A DNA stretch of 44,026 nt from positions 1 to 44,026 of IMG/VR virus record IMGVR_UViG_3300045120_000191; one strand, written 5' to 3'. The notes under the pieces are model-generated. The model was given only the letters and a program-made list of their open reading frames with translations. It did not search any database and was not told the DNA's origin. The stretch is from a virus. The stretch's first letter is position 1, and each line of letters begins with the position of its first letter. Shown here piece by piece: positions 1 through 8,855 of this stretch. Both the position numbers and the translations under genes were made by a program.

Positions 1-981
1 AACAAGTCGGAACAAACCAAGGGGGCTCTCCTCCTGAGCAAGGAATTTGCTTTCCGACGAGTGCTGAGTGGCAAACCAATTACTCAAGGCCCCCATGATC
101 TTTGGGGACAAATGCGCGCGATCGGGCTCCTTGACGGTAAGAATTATTACGCCTTCAAGACGGCGTTTTGCCGGATGGGCGGATATATGAATAAAAAGGT
201 GATCGGGGCTCAAAACGAAGACATCTTAGCTGAGTGGATCGACCACGCTATTTTCAGGGCGACGAAAGAAAAGTGGACTGATTTGCCGCCCAAGCTCTAT
301 ACGCAACGGAGGTACGACCTTACTTCCTACATGCGACAAACCTACCTCACCATGGAACGCGAATTTGTCGCATGGCTTGCAAGTGGTGATGATGTATCGG
401 TCGAGGCGGCCATCACAAAATATATCAAGCTCGCTCAAATAAGCTCTGGGTTTATCATCAAGGAAGATGGTAAAGTCGAAGAGTTGGTCTCGCCACTCTC
501 CAACCCCAAGATCGAGGCTATCAAAGAGATCATAGACAGCGAAGTCGTTGGAAAAACCATTATCTGTTACAACCATCGTTACGCCTTTGAGATTCTTGAA
601 AAAGCGCTCGAGAGTTACAACCCAGCTTTCATCCAAGGCGGGATGGATGAAAGCTCTCTCCGCTGCCAAAAAGATAGGTTCAACAATAGCCCAGAATGTC
701 GAGTGATGCTCGCTCAGATACGAGCGTCGAAGTATGGACACACCTTGCTCGGCGGGCCGGAGCCTGAAAACCGTTGTTCGACGATGATTTTCTTCGAAAA
801 CACTTATTCGCTCGACGATCGGAGCCAAGTTGAGGATAGGTGTCATCGGCACGGACAGGTCGCCGAAAATGTGACCTACATCGACCTTTCCGGAACCCCA
901 CTTGACCATAAGGTGAACAACGCCCTACAGATGAAAGAAAATATTTTCCAGGCTGTCTTTTCGGCGATCGGCAAGCGTTAA
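1..981 (+). CDS. SNF2-type DNA helicase, C-terminal part (gene split by window ends)
   Basis: This is an open frame from base 1 with no start of its own; it continues the gene that begins at 43607. Joined across the 9-base overlap the protein is about 463 aa. This part starts within the segment after motif II, then shows motif III (RRVLSGKPI, usually LSGTPI) and a clear motif VI (QVEDRCHRHGQ). That is the SF2/SNF2 helicase core that couples ATP hydrolysis to translocation on DNA; a role in phage replication or recombination is inferred from its position after the replication genes. The stop TAA (979-981) overlaps the stop of the convergent minus-strand gene by two bases, so no terminator fits between them. 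Confidence 0.9.
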   Translation, partial: NKSEQTKGALLLSKEFAFRRVLSGKPITQGPHDLWGQMRAIGLLDGKNYYAFKTAFCRMGGYMNKKVIGAQNEDILAEWIDHAIFRATKEKWTDLPPKLYTQRRYDLTSYMRQTYLTMEREFVAWLASGDDVSVEAAITKYIKLAQISSGFIIKEDGKVEELVSPLSNPKIEAIKEIIDSEVVGKTIICYNHRYAFEILEKALESYNPAFIQGGMDESSLRCQKDRFNNSPECRVMLAQIRASKYGHTLLGGPEPENRCSTMIFFENTYSLDDRSQVEDRCHRHGQVAENVTYIDLSGTPLDHKVNNALQMKENIFQAVFSAIGKR

Positions 982-2810
982 TAGCTGCCAACACCTCGTT
1001 TAGCCTTTTTCAACATAATCTCCCGCATCTTCTCCTTGTTAGCTTCCTGAGCCGCTTCTATAGCCCTCGGATCCTTGGTTTTATCTGCCTTTCTAGCCTC
1101 GCGAGCGGCCGCCTTTTTAGCAACACGCGGCTCCTTCGGAGTGGTTCTAGCCTCCGAGATGATACTTTTTGGCTTGACGATTGCAGCTTCTGGGACCGGT
1201 CCCTTAGAGAATGCCTTAGGATCGGGCAGCCAGCTTTCAGATTGCGGCGTCGTCTCAACCGCTTCTTTAGCAGTAGGCGGTCGGCCGGTCTTTTTCGGTG
1301 CAGATACAATACTTTTCGGCTTGACTGCCCTCGGTTCTTTCGGCGTAACCACAATGCCGGTCTTAACTGGCTTCGGCGCAGGCTTGGTTACAGTCCCGCC
1401 CTCTGCCAAGTATTTATCCATGGCCGCCTGCTCTTCCGGTCGTAACTTCACCGAAAGGGTAGGAGAAGTTGGCTTGGATATTACGCTCCGCGGTTCTTTC
1501 GGAGTGGTAACTGTTTCCGCAGGTTGCGCAACCCTAGATTCTATCTTGGGGGTTTTAACCGGGGGCTCCTCTTTCGGCGCGAGGCTACCCTTTCCCTTAA
1601 CTGAACGTTCCCCAATTTCCATCTGGATTGGACTAGATGCGTTACGCGCCAGCGAAATGGGGCCAGAAGGCTGTGTCGGCGGAGTGTATGGTTTCGGGGT
1701 GGTTGCAGCTGCCTCTTCTGCAGTAGGCGGTCGACCAGTTCGCGGCGCGGTGCCTTGGGATTCAAACGCCTTCCGTGTCGCTTCAACCTTTGCGGCACTG
1801 GAGGTGGTTGCTTTGCCCTTATAAGGAATAACTTTATTTAAATCGCGAATATCCTGATTAGTCATAGCTCTGCGGGCTGCTTTTGCTGCGAGGATACCCG
1901 CATTAGTAGCTGCCCCATAAGCCATCCGCAAACCCATATAAGCGCCGCTTAACTTTGGTAATGCGGATGCAGTTAAGCTTGTAGCAGCCAGATTGCCAGG
2001 ATCAAATCCCATTTTGGATAAAGGCGCGCCAGCAACTCTTTCAACTCTGCTACGAACCGGACCGGCTCCGCGCTGATATATTTCAGTAACAGCTTGAATA
2101 TCAGATGGCTTCATTTTGTCGCCATACTTTTGTGTGATTTTTAGCGCCTCGTCTCGCACTATTTGAGCCTTAGCTTTACCTGTGTTTCTGGCCATTTCAG
2201 TTTTAATATTACTTGCCAATTCATCTGCTATCCCGCCCTTAGCTGCCCTTGGGCCGCTGGACAGAACCGATTTGGCCGTATCCCAACCGAGAGGACCTTT
2301 CGCAGCCGCATCGGCAACAACAGATTTTCCAACACCGAAACCAGCCAGTCCTAACATCGAACTGATGTCTTCGTCGGTGTACGGATCGCCCGCCCAATGG
2401 GATCCTAGCGTGTTGACCTGCTGCGGAACATCAGCCAGCATTCCGGGAACAGCAGGATTAATTTCGCCAGTAAATTGCGGCTGTCCTTTATCGTCGACAA
2501 CATAAGGTCTGGATATTGGCAATATTGATCCGCGCTTCTCCCCTACGGTTCCAGCGGGTGGAGGCGCAGGCGAAACTGCCTGTACAGCCGAAGCTGCCTC
2601 CGCCTGGGCTCTTGGGTCTTGCATCCAAGCTGGTTCGCTCGGCGCAGTAGCAGGAATGTTTAAACGGGGCTGTTCCGGAGTGGAATAAGCTGGATTTGCC
2701 GGGGCAACAGGAGCAGCGGGTTGTATAGTCTTCATTGCCTCCGCGATATCCGCGTCAGTCGCGTTATCGTCGAATTCGGTCCATGTGCCGTCGGGGGCCT
2801 GAATCCACAT
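978..2810 (-). CDS. Large repeat-rich putative internal virion/ejection protein
   Basis: 610 aa, last gene of the late operon, start ATG overlapping the previous stop (TAATG) with GGAGA upstream. No enzyme motif is recognised. The N-terminal part begins with a motif (IQAPDGTWTEF) like the short domain that opens many podophage internal proteins. The middle (about residues 140-330) is Ala/Gly-rich and probably helical. The C-terminal 270 residues are low complexity, Pro/Lys-rich, with repeated TPKEPR (three copies) and TGRPPTA-E-A (two copies), ending in a very basic segment. Position beside the transglycosylase and the 711-aa protein suggests DNA ejection. This role is inferred, not shown. 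Confidence 0.8.
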   Translation of the reverse strand: MWIQAPDGTWTEFDDNATDADIAEAMKTIQPAAPVAPANPAYSTPEQPRLNIPATAPSEPAWMQDPRAQAEAASAVQAVSPAPPPAGTVGEKRGSILPISRPYVVDDKGQPQFTGEINPAVPGMLADVPQQVNTLGSHWAGDPYTDEDISSMLGLAGFGVGKSVVADAAAKGPLGWDTAKSVLSSGPRAAKGGIADELASNIKTEMARNTGKAKAQIVRDEALKITQKYGDKMKPSDIQAVTEIYQRGAGPVRSRVERVAGAPLSKMGFDPGNLAATSLTASALPKLSGAYMGLRMAYGAATNAGILAAKAARRAMTNQDIRDLNKVIPYKGKATTSSAAKVEATRKAFESQGTAPRTGRPPTAEEAAATTPKPYTPPTQPSGPISLARNASSPIQMEIGERSVKGKGSLAPKEEPPVKTPKIESRVAQPAETVTTPKEPRSVISKPTSPTLSVKLRPEEQAAMDKYLAEGGTVTKPAPKPVKTGIVVTPKEPRAVKPKSIVSAPKKTGRPPTAKEAVETTPQSESWLPDPKAFSKGPVPEAAIVKPKSIISEARTTPKEPRVAKKAAAREARKADKTKDPRAIEAAQEANKEKMREIMLKKAKRGVGSY

Positions 2811-4945
2811 TATTGGATCTCCACCCTTTGTTTCTTAACAGGGTCCCACCTGTATTTCTTTGCGCCCGGAGGCGGTTGGGCTGCAGCGGGTTGATCAGCG
2901 CCCGTCCCCTCTGGATTATATTTATTGCGCCATTTTTCCAAGGCTAACTTGGCCGGATTTTTGTCCCCCAATAAAGGATCGTCATTCATCAACCCCCTAA
3001 TCAATTCTAAATTTTCTTTCAAACTCTCATGGCTCTGGTTTGTATTAAAGCTACCCAAGGTGGAAGCAAGAAGATTAAGCTCTTCATTAGACACGTTGCC
3101 GAGAGCACCGCCGGTAGGCGAATTTGCCCGCATAGTAGCAAGATTATCAAACGCTACAATGGCCTTGATAGGGTTGAGAGCTTCTTGGAAATCAGCACTT
3201 CTCGATCCCGGCTTAATTGATGCAAGTGCTCCCATTGCCCCAGTAATTGGAGTAGTCCATGAATCTTCCTCCAATATCTTAGTAGCTTTATCAATCATTC
3301 CAGTAGCAACACCAATACTCTTCTTTTTGGACTCCGCCTGACCCGCCTTTTTCTCTTCCGCCGCCGTCTGTTCTCCTGCAAGTTTAGTTCCCGGCATAGC
3401 AACAGCAACTGGCGTATTAGTATTTGGGTCTATAACAAATGATCCATCTGGATTATGTTTATAAGTCATGTCCGGTGGAGGAGGATCATACTGAATGCCT
3501 GTCTTCGGATCTACATTTGCCGATGTAGCCTTCGGGTCACGCTTCTTCTCAAGCTCCTTCAACCACTGATCAAAATCAGGGAATGTATCGCCGCGAGCTG
3601 CAGCTGCCGCTCTGGCCGCTACCCAATTCTTCCTGTCCGCAGTTGATTCATCCTTTTTCGGTCCGTAAGGCTGGCCCATAGGCTTGCCAGTATTGTCATT
3701 GAATGGCTGAATAGTACCGTCGGAAAGTTCATGAAGACTAATTTTATCCGGACCCGGAACATCTTGATCTGGGATACGCTTACCTTGCGAGTCAAACGCA
3801 ACAAACCCGCCGCGACCATCTGGCTGATGCTCAATCTTGGCAGGAGCTTTAATGCTAGTTATTGGTTGACCATTGTCGATCCGAATATTGGTACCCTTCT
3901 TAACAGCAACCTTGCCACCCGCTCCCGACGGGTCATCAACCCAATCAACCTGATTACTCGGAATATCTTTGTCTCTAACACGATTACCCTGTGAATCCAA
4001 AGCGTAATACCCGCCAGTCCCATCTTCCTTGTACTCAATCTTTGTATCCGAAATGGAAGACGGTAGCTTCTCATTGGGATCAACCGGCGACTTGTCGTCC
4101 GAATATACGAGGACTTTCTTGCCGCCACCAACATCCTGATATTCGGTTCCGCGCGGCTTAGCAGGGCTGATCTCGCGAATAACATCCCCAGTCTTTTGGT
4201 CAATCAGAACTTTTGATCCGTCTGCCCTTTCGGTGATCACAGTATTTGGCTTGGCTGCGTCACTAATGAACGCATCGAGCGTCCCACCTTCGAACATGAC
4301 CTGAACATCCTGCAGCGAAAGGCCATGGGCCTTGGCAATCGCCGGAAGCTGAGTACGCATTGCTTGTTTGCGCGCCTCGTCAGCAGCCTTAGTCTGCAAC
4401 TCGAACATAGTCTTGAACATATCGCCTTGGCCAGTAGCGCCAGCAGTTTGCTCTGAGCTAGCCAAGTCAATTAATTTCTGCTTATTCTGATCCTGCGCCA
4501 GACCAGCTGCGATCAATGTTGCGCCCGAATTAAACATATTTTGGCGCTGAGTGCTCTGCATATAATCGAGATACATCTGCGAAAGGTCAGGAGGAGTCTT
4601 GTACGCATCCGGCAACTGTGCCGGGTCCAACGAAGAAGTCTTTATTGCATCTTCCGCTGGAGTAGTAGGCTGAACTCGATCAGGCTGAATAGGGGGCACA
4701 ACCGGCTGCTGAACAGGGGGCACTATCGGACCGTTCTGGGGCTGCACCACGTCGGGCTGAGTGGCGGCTACCGGGTCCCCGTGCACGGGCTGAACGCGCG
4801 GAGCGTCCGATGTTAAGTCCACAGTTGGCCGATTAGATGGAAGAGGAATTTTTCGATTCTGCGGCTTGATTATATCTCTTTTAGCCGCCGTGATCGGATC
4901 AATACCACCAACACTAAGCCCAAGAAGAGCGTCTAACAGGCTCAT
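2810..4945 (-). CDS. 711-aa putative internal virion protein with internal repeat
   Basis: 711 aa, start ATG at 4945, just after the transglycosylase stop. Residues about 20-110 are Pro/Gln-rich. A duplicated motif of about 30 residues is visible in the middle: one copy contains GGYYALDSQGNRVRDKDIP, the other GGFVAFDSQGKRIPDQDVP. The C-terminal third looks helical and resembles a phage structural or DNA-transfer segment. No catalytic motif is seen. It lies between the lytic transglycosylase and the 610-aa repeat protein, a layout common for injected core proteins of short-tailed phages. Function is inferred from context only. Confidence 0.8.
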   Translation of the reverse strand: MSLLDALLGLSVGGIDPITAAKRDIIKPQNRKIPLPSNRPTVDLTSDAPRVQPVHGDPVAATQPDVVQPQNGPIVPPVQQPVVPPIQPDRVQPTTPAEDAIKTSSLDPAQLPDAYKTPPDLSQMYLDYMQSTQRQNMFNSGATLIAAGLAQDQNKQKLIDLASSEQTAGATGQGDMFKTMFELQTKAADEARKQAMRTQLPAIAKAHGLSLQDVQVMFEGGTLDAFISDAAKPNTVITERADGSKVLIDQKTGDVIREISPAKPRGTEYQDVGGGKKVLVYSDDKSPVDPNEKLPSSISDTKIEYKEDGTGGYYALDSQGNRVRDKDIPSNQVDWVDDPSGAGGKVAVKKGTNIRIDNGQPITSIKAPAKIEHQPDGRGGFVAFDSQGKRIPDQDVPGPDKISLHELSDGTIQPFNDNTGKPMGQPYGPKKDESTADRKNWVAARAAAAARGDTFPDFDQWLKELEKKRDPKATSANVDPKTGIQYDPPPPDMTYKHNPDGSFVIDPNTNTPVAVAMPGTKLAGEQTAAEEKKAGQAESKKKSIGVATGMIDKATKILEEDSWTTPITGAMGALASIKPGSRSADFQEALNPIKAIVAFDNLATMRANSPTGGALGNVSNEELNLLASTLGSFNTNQSHESLKENLELIRGLMNDDPLLGDKNPAKLALEKWRNKYNPEGTGADQPAAAQPPPGAKKYRWDPVKKQRVEIQ

Positions 4946-4948
4946 AAT

Positions 4949-5764
4949 TTACCCCATGAATCCAGTAAGCGGCGGCATATCCATCCCCGGAGTATTCAGA
5001 GTCGTGCCGTATTTCTTGCGGTTGGCTATTATAGTAGACATTAGTGTCGCAGCAGCTTGTGCGCGACCAGCATCGGCGCTCATCGAAGCACTTAAACCAG
5101 ACGGCAGCAACTGATCAGCCCCTCCCTCTCGTGGAGCCACAGATTTAGCCACACTTTTGAGAGCATCGCCACCAAGAATACTTTTGACTTGATCGCCGAA
5201 AGTAGCCGGAGCGGCTTGAGCTGTAGTTGCTGCCGCCGCCGGGGCGGGAGGATAAGCCCCGGTATTTGCAACAGTTAGAGACGCCGGGTTTCCGTAAACT
5301 CCCGGACCAGATTCATTTGCCTGAGCGTTAACATTTTCGGTATACGCCCCCGTTCCCGGAACAACATTGCCAATGGGGGTACTATTCAAAGACACCCCCT
5401 TATTGGACATTTTATCCAATACGCCGCCAGCATCGCGAGCAAAACCAGTAAATGTTTCCCCGTTCATAGCGAGATTTTCGCCCAGAGTCTTATTGCGGTC
5501 AATGGGCCTGCCGGTAGCTCGCATTCTGGCAACAGTAGATTCGTCCCAACGCCTCAGCGGTATTTTCGACGCTATGTCCGCCTGCTGTTCAGGAGTCGCC
5601 TCTAGCGGGGTCCGAGCATATTTGCGACCCCCGAACTCATCCCAAGTGCCAGTAGTTATTTGAAAATACCCCTGCGCCTGCCCAGACGAAGTGCCTTGCG
5701 TGGTGTTGGGGATGTTTCGCCCACCACTTTCATTGGCGATCAGAGCTTGCAGAAGAGAAGGCAT
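4949..5764 (-). CDS. Virion-associated lytic transglycosylase
   Basis: 271 aa. The N-terminal 90 residues carry the SLT/lysozyme-like signature: ANESGG with the probable catalytic Glu12, then a GQAQGYFQIT segment followed by TW, matching the E-S-G-G ... A-x-G-x-x-Q-I pattern of Slt70-type enzymes that cleave peptidoglycan between MurNAc and GlcNAc. The remaining 180 residues are Ala/Gly-rich without a known domain. There is no signal peptide. Placement among the ejection-type genes, away from the endolysin at 11290, supports a virion enzyme that opens the wall during DNA entry rather than a lysis enzyme. Confidence 0.8.
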   Translation of the reverse strand: MPSLLQALIANESGGRNIPNTTQGTSSGQAQGYFQITTGTWDEFGGRKYARTPLEATPEQQADIASKIPLRRWDESTVARMRATGRPIDRNKTLGENLAMNGETFTGFARDAGGVLDKMSNKGVSLNSTPIGNVVPGTGAYTENVNAQANESGPGVYGNPASLTVANTGAYPPAPAAAATTAQAAPATFGDQVKSILGGDALKSVAKSVAPREGGADQLLPSGLSASMSADAGRAQAAATLMSTIIANRKKYGTTLNTPGMDMPPLTGFMG

Positions 5765-5765
5765 T

Positions 5766-6056
5766 TTATTTTCCCAATCCGCTGGTTCTCAGAGCTTTTA
5801 ATGCTTGCTGCAGCATCTTTGCCTGCTGCATGTTTATGTCAGCCTTCTGTGCAGTCCCGCTAAGCGGCATTCCTCCCCCCATCCCTACAACGGGGGACGC
5901 GCCGTAAGCACCACTCCAATCGGGAAGACCTCCCGCTACCGGCGTTACAGGAGCTTGCATCGGGGCAGAGTTCAAAGTCAAACCTTGAGGCGGTGATTGT
6001 TGCTGCATCAACATCTGCAACATTCTTGGATCAAATCTAGGCATGGGCATGGGCAT
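5766..6056 (-). CDS. Small Met/Gln/Pro-rich virion-region protein
   Basis: 96 aa. I chose ATG 6056 because AAGGGA lies a few bases upstream; the frame is open further 5' but without a ribosome site. The product begins with alternating Met-Pro and is rich in Met, Gln, Pro and Gly, with a short helical C-terminus. No family recognised. It sits one base from the transglycosylase gene and is probably translated with it, so a minor virion or chaperone-like role is possible. Confidence 0.6.
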   Translation of the reverse strand: MPMPMPRFDPRMLQMLMQQQSPPQGLTLNSAPMQAPVTPVAGGLPDWSGAYGASPVVGMGGGMPLSGTAQKADINMQQAKMLQQALKALRTSGLGK

Positions 6057-6067
6057 TTGTATGTCCC

Positions 6068-7162
6068 TTACTTTCGAGCAGCCCTTTGATACCTGTCTTC
6101 CATAATTTTGGCATACCAATCAGCGTTGCCCAAATCCCCCTCATTAAATTTAGGCAACGACTGAACAGCGTTCCATTTACGCGCAAGTATGCCCTCAGGG
6201 GAATATTCCGGCAATATAGTTCCCGGATCCATCACCATTGAAGCCAATCCAGGGTGACTGAAATCTACTGCAGGCCATTTGCTAAATATAGTAGCAGGAT
6301 CGTCCCCTCGCTTCAACGATTCAGCGATGCTCTGTATCTCGGGAGTCTGATCCTTAAGATGGCTTTCCAGAATATCGTTCATTTCTTTATCAGATTGATC
6401 ATAAATACTTGTATCCCCCGCACTCATTGACGCCTCTATAGGATCTTCTGCATCTGGATATTTTTCTTTAGCAATACGCTCAATTATAAATTGTTGTTCA
6501 TCAGCATTTACAACATTATCCGCCCACTTAGCGTAAGACATATACGGATCAGTCCAAGGACCAATGTCTTCTAACCCATGGCTTCTAGATAATATCCCGC
6601 CAGTAGATTGTATCATCGGATAACTACGAGGGGCTTCTTTGCCTGTATAGTCAATTATGCCATTACGCAGAGGATCAGAATAAGCATTAAACACTCTAGG
6701 CTCGTTGCTTACGTGAAGGCCTAAATCCTCCAAATTTCCTCGAGGAACATCGAAAGGAGTGCTGGAAGCAGTGGAATGAACCATTCTTCGAGCCATCTGA
6801 GGAGTAGTGGCGAGCGTAACCCCTGGCATATTCTGTTGAGTAGCAAACGGCCCCATGAAAAACCCCGGCTGCTCGCTATGAACCAATCTGTCTGATTTCG
6901 GCGTAGTTACAGTCTCACGCGGGTATCTAGCTGTCCTTCCCATTCCACTTATAACACTTTGCGGCATCTTAACTTCATGATTGGGCACTGGCAACTTAGG
7001 CAAGTTAGTATTGCGCTGACCTCCAGCAAATACATCTACATTAGCGGGAACATCCGGATCAGCAATGCGCGGCTCTATAGTATAGATGCCGCGCACAATT
7101 GCGTCGGGATCTTCCATATCCCACTTACCGAATCTGTTACGACTAAGCAGCCCGTTTACCAC
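6068..7162 (-). CDS. 364-aa conserved late protein of unknown function
   Basis: 364 aa, probable GTG start at 7162 overlapping the preceding gene by 20 nt, with GAGG upstream. No motif or membrane segment stands out. Composition is soluble, with many Pro and Asp. The gene lies between the S74-domain protein and the small Met-rich protein, so a minor virion or ejection component is the likely class. The start is not certain: the next in-frame ATG (at 7117) would remove 15 residues. Confidence 0.7.
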   Translation of the reverse strand: MVNGLLSRNRFGKWDMEDPDAIVRGIYTIEPRIADPDVPANVDVFAGGQRNTNLPKLPVPNHEVKMPQSVISGMGRTARYPRETVTTPKSDRLVHSEQPGFFMGPFATQQNMPGVTLATTPQMARRMVHSTASSTPFDVPRGNLEDLGLHVSNEPRVFNAYSDPLRNGIIDYTGKEAPRSYPMIQSTGGILSRSHGLEDIGPWTDPYMSYAKWADNVVNADEQQFIIERIAKEKYPDAEDPIEASMSAGDTSIYDQSDKEMNDILESHLKDQTPEIQSIAESLKRGDDPATIFSKWPAVDFSHPGLASMVMDPGTILPEYSPEGILARKWNAVQSLPKFNEGDLGNADWYAKIMEDRYQRAARK

Positions 7163-8267
7163 CAGCGATCCTCGTTGCAGCCATTATGGCGGGGCTAACT
7201 GCCAGCTTGCCACCCACTCTGGCAACATGCTCTGGGTATTTCTTTTCCACCTCTTGCGCCATCGGGCCTACCGCTTTCGGGTAAGTCTTCGGGTCACCCT
7301 TGTACCGATACGAATATATGCTCAGATTGGTTACTGGATCTTTGCCTATTCGCTTAATGTCCGTCTTCATGGTTTCATCGGAAAGAGCAAACAACGCCGG
7401 GAGCATCTGCAACACACCGAGGCCAGTAGTTGCCCAATCGGGACCCTTCTCCTCGCTGGTCGACGTCTTCTGGGTGCTCTCTGTCTTGCCGTAAGGCGAC
7501 ATTCCGAGAGACGATAGCAACAAGTTAAGATTGTCAATATCGTAGTTGCGAGGCTCGTCAAATTTCTGACGATTTGCATCAATAACCTTCTGAGCCTGAC
7601 CTTGGCGTTGTCCACCCGCCGAAAGGAGGCTAGAAACATCCATTAGAGATGATTTCTGTGCGGATTCGCCAAGCCCTTGATATTGGCCGCCCAAAGCGCC
7701 GTATCCAGCTGCAGTTTCGCGCTTATTGGTCATGTCGGCAATAGCATTCGCCGTCGCGGTATCCCAACCCTGAGCGCGGAGCTTCGCCGAAAGATCACCA
7801 GCAGCACGGGCACTTTCGGCGTTGGTGACACCCTCTTGAATACCATGCCGCGACCCGCCGAAAGCACCAGCGGAAGACGCCTGATCGGCGGTTTGCATAA
7901 TCGACTGCTGTCGCTGGCGGTCCAAATTCGACATAGCGTTCGACTCAACCTCGGAAGTCCACGGATTGAGGAATCGTTGAATGTCGAGCGGCCCAGAAGC
8001 TTGTTTAAGTAAGTCAGAGGCTGAATCAAACGCCCCGGAGGCTTTCTTGTTGTATGGATCAGCAACTCCGATATTTTTCTTGAGCAGATCATAAGCCTGC
8101 GTAGTCATCGCGTCTTCGCCAGCAACGCGCGGACCCTGAAACTGTTTGAATGGCTCGGAAGCTATCTTCTGCGCCTGAGCGTAATTGGATTGGGACGCCG
8201 CGTCAACCCACGCGGGCAGTTCAACTTTGCTTATCTGAGTAGTTGTAGCTGGTGTTTTAGGAGCCAT
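7143..8267 (-). CDS. Putative DNA-ejection/tail protein with C-terminal S74-like chaperone domain
   Basis: 374 aa. The N-terminal 290 residues are helical, Ala/Gln-rich, of the kind seen in podophage DNA-transfer proteins (FKQFQGPRVAGEDAM near residues 40-54). From about residue 295 the sequence LSDETMKTDIKRIG followed by a Y-x-Y-x-Y strand matches the intramolecular chaperone (peptidase S74) signature, which in tail spikes and fibres trimerises and then cleaves itself off. Here it ends a helical virion protein rather than a beta-helical fibre. Start ATG at 8267, one base after the upstream TGA. Confidence 0.7.
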   Translation of the reverse strand: MAPKTPATTTQISKVELPAWVDAASQSNYAQAQKIASEPFKQFQGPRVAGEDAMTTQAYDLLKKNIGVADPYNKKASGAFDSASDLLKQASGPLDIQRFLNPWTSEVESNAMSNLDRQRQQSIMQTADQASSAGAFGGSRHGIQEGVTNAESARAAGDLSAKLRAQGWDTATANAIADMTNKRETAAGYGALGGQYQGLGESAQKSSLMDVSSLLSAGGQRQGQAQKVIDANRQKFDEPRNYDIDNLNLLLSSLGMSPYGKTESTQKTSTSEEKGPDWATTGLGVLQMLPALFALSDETMKTDIKRIGKDPVTNLSIYSYRYKGDPKTYPKAVGPMAQEVEKKYPEHVARVGGKLAVSPAIMAATRIAGGKRAA

Positions 8268-8268
8268 A

Positions 8269-8637
8269 TCATAATTCCTTCGCGTAGACAGACCCGATCT
8301 TTCTCCAACCGGGCTGCGCGTAACTCCACCATCCGTCGCGAGCGTTAGAAGCCATCAACAGCGTCGCGCTAATCTTGTTTGCAAATTCGTACAGCTGCGG
8401 GAGAGCCTGAATAGCATCTGATATAAGCCCTACAACCGCTACTATCTCCAGCACCTTTCGGCGCGGAAACTCATTTACCTGCGTAATTACCCAAGTATTG
8501 CCTTGAACGAAGCTCTGCATCCTACCATCGTTTATGCGTTCCATCAAATCATCGAGCGTGTATAAATCACCACATTGATGCAGCATTCGCTCCAATTTCT
8601 TGGCCATTATCGAGTCTGTGATAACTGTCATATTCAT
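8269..8637 (-). CDS. 122-aa late protein of unknown function
   Basis: 122 aa, ATG 8637 overlapping the previous stop (ATGA); a second ATG two codons in is also possible. One moderately hydrophobic stretch (about residues 60-80, VLEIVAVVGLISDAIQAL) is bounded by charged residues and could be a helix or a membrane segment. No family recognised. It is translationally coupled to the 73-aa gene before it and the ejection-type gene after it. Confidence 0.7.
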   Translation of the reverse strand: MNMTVITDSIMAKKLERMLHQCGDLYTLDDLMERINDGRMQSFVQGNTWVITQVNEFPRRKVLEIVAVVGLISDAIQALPQLYEFANKISATLLMASNARDGWWSYAQPGWRKIGSVYAKEL

Positions 8638-8855
8638 ACTGAACTGGCCGTTCCTACTCTAGTAGTATGGAGAGTCCCATCATTCGCGGCTTGAACACTC
8701 CATACATTCCCGTCGGGGGAATATACTAAAACTGCGTGGTTCGCCGTTACCCTATCTAATTTATCAGCCGTGTCCTTATTGACAGCAATGATCATATCCT
8801 TCAAAAACTGCTGCAACCCAGGAACCCTATTAAACTCCGGAACATTCAGTATCAT
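8634..8855 (-). CDS. 73-aa late protein of unknown function
   Basis: 73 aa with start ATG overlapping the stop of the nozzle-like gene (ATGA). The N-terminal half is amphipathic helix, the C-terminal half probably beta (VLVYSPDGNVWSV). No known domain. Its coupling to the 499-aa gene suggests a small tail or neck component. Confidence 0.65.
   Translation of the reverse strand: MILNVPEFNRVPGLQQFLKDMIIAVNKDTADKLDRVTANHAVLVYSPDGNVWSVQAANDGTLHTTRVGTASSV

Noticed and set aside
226-909. Long minus-strand frame of 227 codons
   Set aside because: Antisense to the helicase C-terminus, which has clear motifs; the minus frame has none.
1075-1824. 249-codon plus-strand frame
   Set aside because: Antisense to the Pro/Lys-rich repeat protein; open only because of that gene's biased composition.
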